NCBI RefSeq assembly: GCF_001648555.1
Contig: NZ_LQXM01000016.1
Location: 1-59,364, forward strand
Direction of reading: 5' to 3'
DNA length: 59,364 nucleotides
Source of the DNA: Rossellomorea aquimaris TF-12
Lineage (GTDB): Bacteria; Bacillota; Bacilli; Bacillales; Bacillaceae_B
The notes beneath the pieces were generated by a model. The model searched no databases, was not told where the DNA came from, and was given only the letters and a program-made list of their open reading frames with translations. A program made the position numbers and the translations under genes. Each line of letters opens with the position of its first letter. Positions within the stretch are counted from its first letter, which is position 1. Shown one piece after another: positions 37,492-45,568 of this stretch.

Positions 37492-38066
37492 CTATCTTTC
37501 TATTTGAATCGGAGGAACCTTACGTTCTATGACATTTATTATTTGTTTAAAGACACTTTCATCAATGAATTCGCCATTATTACTAACTGCTGAAGGCTGA
37601 TAGGCTCATGGTAATCGGAAGTCATCATACCTAAATTATGAGTAATATTGTCTTTATCCGTCCACTCGATAATCTTTGAATGATCCTCATCTTTTTTGAT
37701 TTTCGCTTTTATCTCATCGTTTAAATCAATCATTTGATTAGTATCAATATTTGTTTCTAAGTTTTCAGTATGCATTGTTGTAAAATGAATATTTATCCTA
37801 TCTTTATGCTTTGCATCAACATGAGAAAAATCAACAGCCGTTAAGAGAACCTTTCCATTTCTCATTTGATCTTTAGAAAAATTCTTATATTCTACCTTAA
37901 ATGGAAATTTGGTAGGAACTTTCATTTTTTCTTGGTTTTCTTTTGGTAGTTCATTTACCTCTTGAGTGAATGTTTTCGGATATTCCTCTACTGGAAGCTC
38001 AAACGTTTTTTGATTGGAACATGCAATCAAGATTAAGCCAAGTACAATGATGAATATCCGCTTCAT
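37492..38066 (-). pseudogene. lipoprotein gene with a C-terminal frameshift
   Basis: ATG at 38066 follows AGAGGGAGTG. The start MKRIFIIVLGLILIAC is a lipoprotein signal with cysteine at residue 16. The unshifted frame ends at 37539 in ...MKVSLNK. Shifting one base near 37611-37616 instead gives YQPSAVSNNGEFIDESVF, then KQIINVIERKVPPIQIER to TAG 37492-37494, which reads like a natural C-terminus. The gene is therefore probably frameshifted about 34 codons from its end, although the 175-residue form could still be made. Function unknown. Confidence 0.65.
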
Positions 38067-38098
38067 TATTAATCACTCCCTCTTTTATTACTAATTTA

Positions 38099-38518
38099 CT
38101 ATTCAAGGTATTCATCATGGAGACCACTACTTAAATATCTTGCCATACCGGTTTTCACTTTTCTAAATCCCAGTTTCCTGTAAAATCCTTCGTTACCAGA
38201 AGTGGAGATCAAGTGAACACAGGAAACATTGCTGAGTTCTCCTAGTAAATGATTTAATATATATTTGGCAATACCTGCTTTTTGAAATTCTTTATGCACG
38301 ACTATATCATAAATGGCTGCATTAAATACTCCGTCTGAAATCGCTCTTCCAATTCCCACGATACGATTATTAGATTTAACAATCACTTTGACATTACTTG
38401 CATCAAAAACCTGCTTAATCACATCATTCGTGTGCTTCATCCATCCTACTGAGTGATATACTTCCTTCACTCCCTCTATATCTTCAATGAAAAGATCATC
38501 TTGTATTTCAATATTCAT
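38099..38518 (-). CDS. GNAT-family N-acetyltransferase
   Basis: A 139-residue minimal GNAT. YDIVVHKEFQKAGIAKYILNHL carries the acetyl-CoA loop (QKAGIAK), and STSGNEGFYRKLGFRKVKTGMARYL is the C-terminal motif. ATG at 38518 follows AAGGTGGGATAAA; nine upstream residues are excluded. Its N-terminus IEDIEGVKEVYHSVGWMKHT resembles the group acting on small amines. Substrate unknown. Confidence 0.82.
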   Translation of the reverse strand: MNIEIQDDLFIEDIEGVKEVYHSVGWMKHTNDVIKQVFDASNVKVIVKSNNRIVGIGRAISDGVFNAAIYDIVVHKEFQKAGIAKYILNHLLGELSNVSCVHLISTSGNEGFYRKLGFRKVKTGMARYLSSGLHDEYLE

Positions 38519-38607
38519 TTTATCCCACCTTAAAGTGTTCTCCATAAGAGAAAAGATCGTTATTCATTCAGCTATCCTCAACAATATCAGGAACTTAACT
38601 ACTTTTC

Positions 38608-38829
38608 TTATATAAAGAAGACACCGGTTAAAGAGAATAAGAAGCACACTAGAAAAAATATAAAGTTTCTTTTATGTTTTTCCTTTTTACTATGTATATA
38701 CAGTAAACATATTCCTAAAACCGTACCTAACCAGGCACATAACTTTGTAGCATCATGGCTATATGTGAAATTAAGGATTATTGCTGCAATAAACCCAATG
38801 GCCATAACTCCCAAACTTAACTTCTGCAT
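38608..38829 (-). CDS. 73-residue membrane protein
   Basis: Three hydrophobic helices (about 4-22, 30-46, 53-72) with the basic loop HSKKEKHKRN between the last two. The ribosome site AAAGGAGATACATATT precedes ATG. No family recognised. Part of a series of small membrane proteins on the minus strand. Confidence 0.7.
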   Translation of the reverse strand: MQKLSLGVMAIGFIAAIILNFTYSHDATKLCAWLGTVLGICLLYIHSKKEKHKRNFIFFLVCFLFSLTGVFFI

Positions 38830-38956
38830 AATATGTATCTCCTTTATTAATTGACGTACAATTTCATTTGAATTTTTACAATTATTCCTCTATATAGAAT
38901 GAAAAGCTGAAGATTAGTAAACCAATCTTCAACTCACGCTTTTTAAATGAAAGATA

Positions 38957-39268
38957 TCATAAATAAGCAATCATCATGACAATAAAACTGATTACCGTAA
39001 AAAGAACCGACCCATAAAAGAAGACTCCGACATTTGCTTTTAATTCATTGTCTTTTTGAATTTTCCATCCAGCCTCACTTGCTTCCAAAGTGGCTCCTTT
39101 TGATAAAGCTCCTCCACTACTGTTAAAAAAGAAAAGCACAACAGATAATCCAAGACCAATAAAAAAGCTCCATTCCCCATATGAAAAAGAAAAGACCATA
39201 CTCCCTATCCAAACGATGAAAGCAATTGCCATAGAAGAGATTAGTGATCCTACAATAAGTTTGTTCAT
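38957..39268 (-). CDS. 103-residue membrane protein
   Basis: Two N-terminal hydrophobic helices (about 5-28, 34-51), a polar middle with SSGGALSKGATLEASEAGWK, then a C-terminal helix (about 81-102). Resembles uncharacterised Bacillus membrane proteins with a conserved SSGG loop. AAGAGGTGATGTTAA precedes ATG. Function unknown. Confidence 0.72.
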   Translation of the reverse strand: MNKLIVGSLISSMAIAFIVWIGSMVFSFSYGEWSFFIGLGLSVVLFFFNSSGGALSKGATLEASEAGWKIQKDNELKANVGVFFYGSVLFTVISFIVMMIAYL

Positions 39269-39344
39269 TTAACATCACCTCTTATTATTTCTACGTAAAT
39301 AAAGTTAAAAAGTTTCATATGTACAGAAAATTCAATCAAATAGA

Positions 39345-39965
39345 TTAGAAATATAAAAACAGCTTTGATGTATATAGATTCCATATAGAATGAGTTATTA
39401 TTGATGGAATCAATGATCTCGTTTTATATGTGGTTACTCCTAGAAGAATCCCTGAAAGAAAAGTAATGATCCAATACATAGGATGAAACAATGAGAAAAT
39501 TGCAGAAGATAACATTATTGCCATAGAGGGTTTTAGGAATTTTAAAAATAGGAATAACAGAACTCCTCTAAAAAATATTTCTTCCCAAATTGGAGTGAAT
39601 AGCGTGCTGTCTATTACTCCTACAATATCTTCACCTATTAATAGACTATACTTGTAACTATTCACCAGATTTTCATCTAATAGTATCTCGTAGTGTAAAC
39701 AAACCGTTTGTAAGGTATATGACAGGATTAGTGTCATAATAATATAAAAGTAAGAGGATGGTTTCTTTAAAACCTTGAAATCTATTAACGGAGTGATAAT
39801 CTCTCGAGTTGATTTAAAGAAAAATGTTAGTATCAAGAATGATGAAAGCCATACAAATGTTTCAATCTGTGAAAAGTCAGAGTGAATAACCGAAAGCTGG
39901 TTGATCACAAATCCAGTAGACATGGCGAATATAAAATAAAGTATTAAACCGATATTATACTTCAC
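39345..39965 (-). CDS. CPBP-family intramembrane metalloprotease
   Basis: A 206-residue multi-spanning protein of the CAAX protease/bacteriocin-processing (ABI) family. The catalytic motif WEEIFFRGVLL, FSLFHPMY and ITHSIWN supply the expected Glu-Glu-Arg, His and His-Asn residues. The start is GTG at 39965 after ATAGGGGGAAC; the longer frame lacks a ribosome site. Members process bacteriocins, give self-immunity or cleave prenylated proteins; no bacteriocin gene is visible nearby. Confidence 0.83.
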   Translation of the reverse strand: MKYNIGLILYFIFAMSTGFVINQLSVIHSDFSQIETFVWLSSFLILTFFFKSTREIITPLIDFKVLKKPSSYFYIIMTLILSYTLQTVCLHYEILLDENLVNSYKYSLLIGEDIVGVIDSTLFTPIWEEIFFRGVLLFLFLKFLKPSMAIMLSSAIFSLFHPMYWIITFLSGILLGVTTYKTRSLIPSIITHSIWNLYTSKLFLYF

Positions 39966-40075
39966 AACAGTTCCCCCTATAGATAAATAAAAACGGGTAT
40001 AACACACATCTTTTTTCAAGAAAAGCTTCCCATTAGTTTAATATTTTTTGTATTACTGTTGTTTAAAGAAAAGTG

Positions 40076-40269
40076 TTAAATGAAAAATAAAAATGATACT
40101 ACAGCTCCTATCACTACCTTCATAAAAGAAAGTTTTACAATGAGTAAGCCCTCGTCCCTTTCAGTTACTTTATATACTGTCTACCAGGCATCTATGCCTG
40201 AATAAAACAAGGAAAATAGCCAGGTCATGAAAAAGGAAGAAAGATAATGAAAACAATTTCTTTACTCAA
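40076..40269 (-). pseudogene. small membrane protein with a frameshift and an amber codon
   Basis: TTG at 40269 follows AGGAGGGGATGATTT and the frame opens MSKEIVFIIFLPF. With one base restored in the T-run near 40225-40230 it continues FMTWLFSLFYSGIDAW, meets TAG at 40181-40183, then goes on in the same frame TVYKVTERDEGLLIVKLSF and ends in a hydrophobic helix at TAA 40076-40078. The total of 194 nt is one short of 65 codons. Two lesions argue for real decay. Confidence 0.6.
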
Positions 40270-40442
40270 AAATCATCCCCTCCTATTGTGATACCCCTTT
40301 AATTTTATTAATCTACCATCAATAATTTTAACATAATTTACCTTTTTAGCGTATTTTCTTACATAAACTTTAAATGAAATCACACTTCTGTAAATCGTAT
40401 TAAATTTCACCGATCCAGACCCTTATACTTTTATTAACAAAA

Positions 40443-40482
40443 AAATCGAGTGTGAACCTTTACGGTTTCACACTCGATTTCA
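40443..40482 (-). terminator. terminator of the MarR-nitroreductase-monooxygenase operon
   Basis: AATCGAGTGTGAACC pairs with GGTTTCACACTCGATT (one bulged T), 43 bp past the monooxygenase stop. A-rich sequence on the left gives the minus-strand T-run. Confidence 0.82.
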
Positions 40483-40524
40483 TTTGATATTTCTCCAATA
40501 AAAAATAATGAGCCTTTAAACTAT

Positions 40525-40821
40525 TTATTTTTCCAACTTGTTTCCTTCATAAGTCTTCACATCTAATGGTGCTGCTAAATACTCAGGTGCTTTCCTTACA
40601 AATGAGGAAAAGTGCTCGCTTGTATTATGACTCTCAACAGCAGCTTCATCCTTCCATACTTCGACCATGGTGTAAACATTGTCTTTTTCTGTATCTTTCA
40701 TAAGATCATAAGAAATATTTCCTTCTTCTGCTCTCGAAGCAGCTATTAATGAGTGAACCTCATTTAGAAATGCTTCTTCTTTAACTGGATTAATATGAAA
40801 ACCTGCATGAATAATGATCAT
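40525..40821 (-). CDS. antibiotic-biosynthesis-monooxygenase-like (quinol monooxygenase) protein
   Basis: A 98-residue ABM/dimeric ferredoxin-like fold protein. IIHAGFHINPVKEEAFLNEV, SRAEEGNISYDLMKD, YTMVEVWKDEAAVESHNTSEHF are typical of the YgiN quinol monooxygenase group. It lies 26 bp after the nitroreductase, so the operon pairs two redox enzymes under a MarR regulator, fitting a response to quinones or similar electrophiles. That role is inferred. Confidence 0.85.
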   Translation of the reverse strand: MIIIHAGFHINPVKEEAFLNEVHSLIAASRAEEGNISYDLMKDTEKDNVYTMVEVWKDEAAVESHNTSEHFSSFVRKAPEYLAAPLDVKTYEGNKLEK

Positions 40822-40847
40822 TGCGACTATTCCTCATTTCTAAAATT

Positions 40848-41483
40848 TTATTTCCACTCAGCAATCGTTTCAATTGGTAAACGAACTGATTTATAACCTG
40901 CTTCCGCTGCTTTCCCGATTGATATGAGCATTACTGGGTAGTAGCGTTTCTTGTCCATTCCATACGCTTCAGCAATTTGATCCTTTTCATACCCACCAAT
41001 TGGATTTGTATCGTATCCGTGTGCTCGAGCTGCTAGCATTAATTGCATAGAAACTAATCCACCATCAATCAGGTTCATTTCTCTTAGCTGCTCAACTGGC
41101 ATGCTTTCTAATATCCCTTTAATTCCAGGAAGCTGTCTATCTCTTACTTCAGCAGGCATATATCCTTCTTCCACAGCTTTATTATAAATTTCATCTGCAT
41201 AATCAAGACTGTTCATGTCCGCGAAAACAGCAATCACAGCTGAAGAGGTTTGCACTTGAGTTTGATTGAACTTAGCAAGAGGTGCAAGCGTTTCTTTTCC
41301 TTCTGGGCTATCGATGACAACAAAGCGCCAAGGTTGTAGGTTAACAGAAGATGGTGCAAGAGTTGCCTCCTTAAGTATTTCAGTCATTTCTTCTTTACTG
41401 ATCTTTACATTTGGGTCATAGTTACGGATCGAACGGCGACCTGTAATAATTTCGTGAAAGTCATTGATTTTTGTTTGATTCAT
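40848..41483 (-). CDS. nitroreductase-family protein
   Basis: A 211-residue FMN-dependent NAD(P)H oxidoreductase. TGRRSIRNYDPNVKIS opens the fold, LAPSSVNLQPWRFVVID is the FMN-binding stretch, and the C-terminal ISIGKAAEAGYKSVRLP is typical of the YodC/YfhC-like Bacillus group. ATG at 41483 follows AAAAAGGAGAATGCAAT. It sits between marR and the monooxygenase gene in one operon. Substrate probably quinones or nitro compounds, by family. Confidence 0.88.
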   Translation of the reverse strand: MNQTKINDFHEIITGRRSIRNYDPNVKISKEEMTEILKEATLAPSSVNLQPWRFVVIDSPEGKETLAPLAKFNQTQVQTSSAVIAVFADMNSLDYADEIYNKAVEEGYMPAEVRDRQLPGIKGILESMPVEQLREMNLIDGGLVSMQLMLAARAHGYDTNPIGGYEKDQIAEAYGMDKKRYYPVMLISIGKAAEAGYKSVRLPIETIAEWK

Positions 41484-41528
41484 ATTGCATTCTCCTTTTT
41501 TGTGTTGTCTATAGTTGTAGTTCAATAC

Positions 41529-41963
41529 CTAATTTTCAATATCCTGTACATTATCCTGAATGCGGTTTAGCATCTCCGATAATACTGAACGTTCTTCTTT
41601 CGTAAAGCTTTTAAAAACCTTAGAAATAAAAATTTCTTTCTCTTCACGGTAAGCTTCTATCTTCTTACGACCTTCATTTGTTAATCGAACAAATGTGAAT
41701 CGGTTGTCATCAGGATTTTTACGGCGGGATACCATGCCTTTTCCTTCGAGCTGTTTAAGATGTCTTGTCACAGCCGCACTGTCAATATTGACTTGTCTTT
41801 GAAGGGCAGTCTGACTGATTTCTTCTACTTCAAACAATTTATGCAAAAGATCTAAGCGTGACTGACTAATCCCCGTACAGCGCTCAAACTTTGGGCTCAT
41901 TTGCTTATATATATTGTTCAATTGAACGATTATCTTTTCTTCTTCACGACACGAATGAGACAA
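41529..41963 (-). CDS. MarR-family transcriptional regulator
   Basis: A 144-residue winged-helix repressor. SRLDLLHKLFEVEEISQTAL with QVNIDSAAVTRHLKQLEGKG is the HTH, and SRRKNPDDNRFTFVRLT is the wing with the conserved Asp-x-Arg. The start is TTG at 41963 with AAAGGTGATGC. It is the first gene of its operon, and a 35-bp palindrome covers the start of transcription, so self-repression is expected. A single cysteine near the N-terminus (Ser-Cys-Arg) could sense oxidants or electrophiles, which is speculative. Confidence 0.9.
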   Translation of the reverse strand: MSHSCREEEKIIVQLNNIYKQMSPKFERCTGISQSRLDLLHKLFEVEEISQTALQRQVNIDSAAVTRHLKQLEGKGMVSRRKNPDDNRFTFVRLTNEGRKKIEAYREEKEIFISKVFKSFTKEERSVLSEMLNRIQDNVQDIEN

Positions 41964-41982
41964 AGCATCACCTTTCTCTTAT

Positions 41983-42017
41983 TTAATTGATGGGTCAATA
42001 GTTGACTCGTCAATTAA
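41983..42017. promoter_or_regulatory. MarR operator palindrome
   Basis: A 35-bp near-perfect palindrome. Outer arms are TTAATTGA and TCAATTAA and inner arms GTCAA and TTGAC, with only a few unpaired positions. It lies immediately downstream of and touching the -10 element of the marR promoter. Confidence 0.75.
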
Positions 42018-42044
42018 TATATTACAGGTTGAATTCAATGTCAA
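42016..42044 (-). promoter_or_regulatory. promoter of the MarR operon
   Basis: On the minus strand TTGACA (42044-42039) and TATATT (42021-42016) are separated by exactly 17 bp, about 50 bp upstream of the TTG start. Confidence 0.8.
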
Positions 42045-42062
42045 ACAAATAACCTTAATTGC

Positions 42063-42074
42063 TTGATGCATCAA
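42063..42074. promoter_or_regulatory. second small palindrome upstream of the MarR promoter
   Basis: TTGATGCATCAA is a perfect 12-bp palindrome 18 bp upstream of the -35 element and shares TTGAT/ATCAA elements with the main operator. A secondary regulator site is possible. Confidence 0.35.
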
Positions 42075-42103
42075 TAAACATCCACCTTTTATTCTATATA
42101 AAA

Positions 42104-42132
42104 ACCCCCCTACTCACATATGGAGCAGGGGG
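42104..42132 (-). terminator. terminator after gndA
   Basis: CCCCCCTACTC pairs with GGAGCAGGGGG (one mismatch) just past the gndA stop; on the minus strand it is followed by a TTTTTATAT run. Confidence 0.8.
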
Positions 42133-42145
42133 AATTACATTATTT

Positions 42146-43555
42146 TTATTTCATCCATTCAGTATGGAAAATACCTTCCTTGTCTACACGCTCATAAGTA
42201 TGTGCACCGAAGTAGTCTCGTTGAGCTTGAATGAGATTGGCAGGTAGTGTTTCTGTCCGGTAGCTATCGTAATAGGATAAAGCGGCTGAGAATCCCGGTA
42301 CTGGAACACCGTTCTGAACAGCTACACTAATCACTTCACGAAGAGCATATTGATAGCTTTCTACAATTTCTTTGAAGTACGTATCTAAGAGTAAGTTATT
42401 TAGCATTGGCTCCCGATCGTATGCTTCTTTTATTTTTTGCAGGAACTGAGCACGGATAATACAGCCGCCTCTGAAGATCATGGCAATATCTCCATATTGG
42501 AGATCCCATTTATACTCATCAGATGCTGAGCGCATTTGAGCAAACCCTTGTGCATATGAACAGATTTTACTCATGTATAATGCTTTTCTTATTGATTCAA
42601 CAATAGCTTTTTTATCTCCTGCAAAAGGTTCTGTGTCTGGACCTTTAAGCATATTACTAGCCTTAACACGTTCATCCTTAATAGCAGAAATAAAGCGGGC
42701 AAAGACTGATTCAGTAATAATCGGTAAAGACACGCCTAAATCTAAAGCACTTTGACTTGTCCATTTCCCAGTTCCTTTTTGGCCGGCTTTGTCAAGGATA
42801 ACATCTACCATAGGCTTACCTGTTTCGTCATCTTTTTTAGTAAAGATGTCAGCAGTGATTTCAATTAAATAACTATCAAGCTCGCCTTTATTCCACTCTG
42901 CAAAAACCTCATGCAATTCTTCTGCACTGAATCCGAGAACATTCTTCATTAGAAAATAGGATTCTGCAATGAGTTGCATATCTCCGTATTCTATACCGTT
43001 GTGCACCATTTTTACATAGTGACCAGCACCATCAGGACCGATATAAGTTGTACACGGTTCTCCATCTACTTTGGCTGCAATATCTTTTAAGATTGGAGAG
43101 ACAAGTTCATAGGCTTCTTTTTGTCCTCCAGGCATAATGGATGGACCTGTTAAGGCTCCTTCTTCTCCACCTGATACTCCTGTCCCTATGAAGTGAATAC
43201 CTAACTCACTTAATTCATGATTTCGACGGCGAGTATCTTCAAAGAATGTATTTCCGCCATCAATAAGGATATCTCCTTTTTCTAAAAATGGCTTTAATTG
43301 ATCAATGGTAGCGTCTGTAGCGTTTCCTGCTTTCACCATTAATAAAATCTTACGAGGTTTTTCTATAGATTGAACAAATTCTTCAATTGTATATGTAGGA
43401 ACTACCTTTTTCCCTTTAGATTCATTTATCATTTCATCCGTTTTTTCTCTTGATCGATTAAATACACTAACAGAATACCCTCTGCTTTCAATATTCCATG
43501 CCAGGTTTTTTCCCATTACGGCTAATCCAATTACACCAATTTCTTGCTTAGACAT
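42146..43555 (-). CDS. gndA: 6-phosphogluconate dehydrogenase, NADP+-dependent
   Basis: A 469-residue enzyme converting 6-phosphogluconate to ribulose 5-phosphate, CO2 and [17 protein letters not shown] with FNRSREK is the NADP site, [10 protein letters not shown] and [15 protein letters not shown] form the substrate site with catalytic Lys and Glu, and the C-terminal [10 protein letters not shown] is conserved. Long form as in other Bacillus GndA. Start ATG follows AAAGGACG. It completes the oxidative pentose phosphate branch begun by zwf. Confidence 0.97.
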   Translation of the reverse strand: MSKQEIGVIGLAVMGKNLAWNIESRGYSVSVFNRSREKTDEMINESKGKKVVPTYTIEEFVQSIEKPRKILLMVKAGNATDATIDQLKPFLEKGDILIDGGNTFFEDTRRRNHELSELGIHFIGTGVSGGEEGALTGPSIMPGGQKEAYELVSPILKDIAAKVDGEPCTTYIGPDGAGHYVKMVHNGIEYGDMQLIAESYFLMKNVLGFSAEELHEVFAEWNKGELDSYLIEITADIFTKKDDETGKPMVDVILDKAGQKGTGKWTSQSALDLGVSLPIITESVFARFISAIKDERVKASNMLKGPDTEPFAGDKKAIVESIRKALYMSKICSYAQGFAQMRSASDEYKWDLQYGDIAMIFRGGCIIRAQFLQKIKEAYDREPMLNNLLLDTYFKEIVESYQYALREVISVAVQNGVPVPGFSAALSYYDSYRTETLPANLIQAQRDYFGAHTYERVDKEGIFHTEWMK

Positions 43556-43684
43556 TTAACCAACGTCCTTTCGTTTGTTAATTCTGTACTTTAAAATCTA
43601 TTTTAATCTAACAAGAATACGAATGCGTTGCAAACAAAACAGTTTCTTTAGGTACTTGATTAACTTGTCCCTTTTCACTTTTTA

Positions 43685-44944
43685 TCATTCTCTTAAAAAA
43701 TCCTTATTAAAGCTTGTGTCATTTTTAGGATCATAAGTTGCATTTTTTCTATTCTTTTTACCTTGGAAACCTTTTGAAATTGAATCCTTCCCAAACTTAT
43801 CTTGCAATTGGTTTAAAACATTATATAGTGGCTCATTTTTGGCTTTCACTTCATATGAAAACAAATCTAATTGTTCCGTAGCTTCACTTTTTTCTACTAT
43901 CTCTTGGGCAGTCACTCCCAGGAGTCTTACAGGGTCTCCGTCCCAGTGCTTTAAAAATAATTCTTTAGCGATTTGAAATAGTTCTTCTTTTTTATACAGA
44001 GGGTTTTCCATTTTTTTGCTACGGGTAATAGTCTTTCTGAACTTATTTTTAATGATAATTTGAACAGTGGTTCCTAACACTTGTTTTTGTTGGAGTCTAG
44101 TGGAGACTTTTGCGCATAGTGTTTTAATGATGGAAAGTAACTCGTTTTGATTCGTTGTATCCTTTGGGAGAGTGGTAGAATTCCCTACACTTTTATAGTC
44201 ATAGATAGATTCTGGGTCTACGTTACGTCGATCGACCCCATTGGCTCTCTCCTTTAAGCGTAAACCGTTTATTCCTATTTTGGATTTTATTTGAATGTCG
44301 TTCCCATGAGCAAGATCATAACAAGTAGAAATTCCTATACTATTCAATTTTTCGGCGGTTTTTTCTCCAATTCCGTGCATTTCTATGACGGGGAGTGGCC
44401 AAAGCTTTTCAGGAATATCTCGCTTTCTTAGTACTGTGATACCCATAGGTTTTTTCATATCAGAGGCTGTTTTAGCTAAAAATTTATTGGGGGCAACTCC
44501 AATGCTACATGGTAGATCAAGCTGTCCTTTGATTTGGGCTTGTATGGCTGAGGCAATTTCTAAGGGTGTACCTTTTTCAAATGAATCCGTAATATCTACA
44601 TAGCCTTCATCAATAGAGACGGGCTCAACAAGATCGGAGTATTGTCGTAAGATAGTGAAAATTCCTTTGGAAGCAGCACGGTAACGGTCAAAATTCGGTG
44701 ACATGATAACCAGTTTAGGACAAAGTTTTTTTGCTTCCCAAAGAGGCATTGTTGTTTTCACTCCATAGCTCCTTGCTTCATAGCTACAAGTTACAATAAT
44801 GCCTCTTCTTTCCTGTGGATTTCCTGCAATAGCTAAAGGTTTACCTCTTAGAGACGGATCATAAGCCATTTCTACTGAGGCATAAAAGCTATTCATATCA
44901 ACATGAAGAATTACTCGTCCATTTTTGGGATAATGTGAGTTCAT
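43685..44944 (-). CDS. dinB: DNA polymerase IV (DinB/YqjH)
   Basis: A 419-residue Y-family translesion polymerase. HVDMNSFYASVEMA holds the first catalytic Asp, EPVSIDEGYVDIT the Asp-Glu pair, MHGIGEKTAEKLNSIGI the helix-hairpin-helix, and the little finger spans about 240-350. The C-terminal tail has QLDLFSYE, a beta-clamp-binding motif. Start ATG is preceded by a weak GGGTAG. It follows cheW by 21 bp. Unlike yqjW, no LexA box was seen upstream. Confidence 0.94.
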   Translation of the reverse strand: MNSHYPKNGRVILHVDMNSFYASVEMAYDPSLRGKPLAIAGNPQERRGIIVTCSYEARSYGVKTTMPLWEAKKLCPKLVIMSPNFDRYRAASKGIFTILRQYSDLVEPVSIDEGYVDITDSFEKGTPLEIASAIQAQIKGQLDLPCSIGVAPNKFLAKTASDMKKPMGITVLRKRDIPEKLWPLPVIEMHGIGEKTAEKLNSIGISTCYDLAHGNDIQIKSKIGINGLRLKERANGVDRRNVDPESIYDYKSVGNSTTLPKDTTNQNELLSIIKTLCAKVSTRLQQKQVLGTTVQIIIKNKFRKTITRSKKMENPLYKKEELFQIAKELFLKHWDGDPVRLLGVTAQEIVEKSEATEQLDLFSYEVKAKNEPLYNVLNQLQDKFGKDSISKGFQGKKNRKNATYDPKNDTSFNKDFLRE

Positions 44945-44965
44945 ACTACCCGCGACTTTCTATGT

Positions 44966-45436
44966 CTAGTTTTGGTGTGCCTTCTGTTCGTTAACATATT
45001 TCTTTATTTCTTTCATACCTTCTAAGCTTTCTACTAAAACATCTGGGTCGATGGTCGTAATCAATCTGTTTTCTAAATTAATCACACCAGAGAAATATTT
45101 TGTTTTAGAATAAGCAAGCAAACCAACATCTTTCACTGCATGGTCTGGTACTTCCAGAATTTCTTTCGCTTCTTCTACAACTAACCCGACCTGCAGAGTA
45201 TCTGTGTGGATGACAAGGAGGAACTGTCCTGTTTCCACATTCGAAGGTTTATTGTACAGTATGGTAGCTAAATCAAGAACAGGAATTAACTCTCCTCTAA
45301 CCTTCACAATACCTAACACGAAATTTGGTAAATGTGGAATTGGGCTTACTTCGTCCAGCTTTTCTATGGAAACTACGTGTTCAATTGGTAAAGCATACTC
45401 CTCTTTTCCTGCATGAAAAATAACTACTTTTGCCAT
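44966..45436 (-). CDS. CheW-like chemotaxis coupling protein
   Basis: A 156-residue CheW domain: EEYALPIEHVVSIEKLDEVSPIPHLPNFVLG, VRGELIPVLDL and VGLVVEEAKEILEV are diagnostic of the receptor-kinase adaptor fold. A C-terminal tail of about 15 residues is lysine and glutamine rich. No receptor or CheA is near, and the usual Bacillus cheW lies in the fla/che operon, so this is likely a second adaptor. Co-transcribed with dinB downstream, an unexpected pairing. Confidence 0.9.
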   Translation of the reverse strand: MAKVVIFHAGKEEYALPIEHVVSIEKLDEVSPIPHLPNFVLGIVKVRGELIPVLDLATILYNKPSNVETGQFLLVIHTDTLQVGLVVEEAKEILEVPDHAVKDVGLLAYSKTKYFSGVINLENRLITTIDPDVLVESLEGMKEIKKYVNEQKAHQN

Positions 45437-45538
45437 TTTTATGACTTCCCCTCTCGAACTTCAATTATGTATATAACTAATGTACCATATTAGAGAATGC
45501 TTAGGTAAATAGAAAACGTGTCAACTTAAAAGAAATGC

Positions 45539-45558
45539 CCATCAACATTTGTTGATGG
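45539..45558 (-). terminator. possible terminator after yqjE
   Basis: CCATCAAC (45539-45546) pairs with GTTGATGG (45551-45558) across ATTT; the minus-strand tail GCATTTCTTTT is only moderately T-rich. Confidence 0.55.
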
Positions 45559-45568
45559 ACACGTTACA

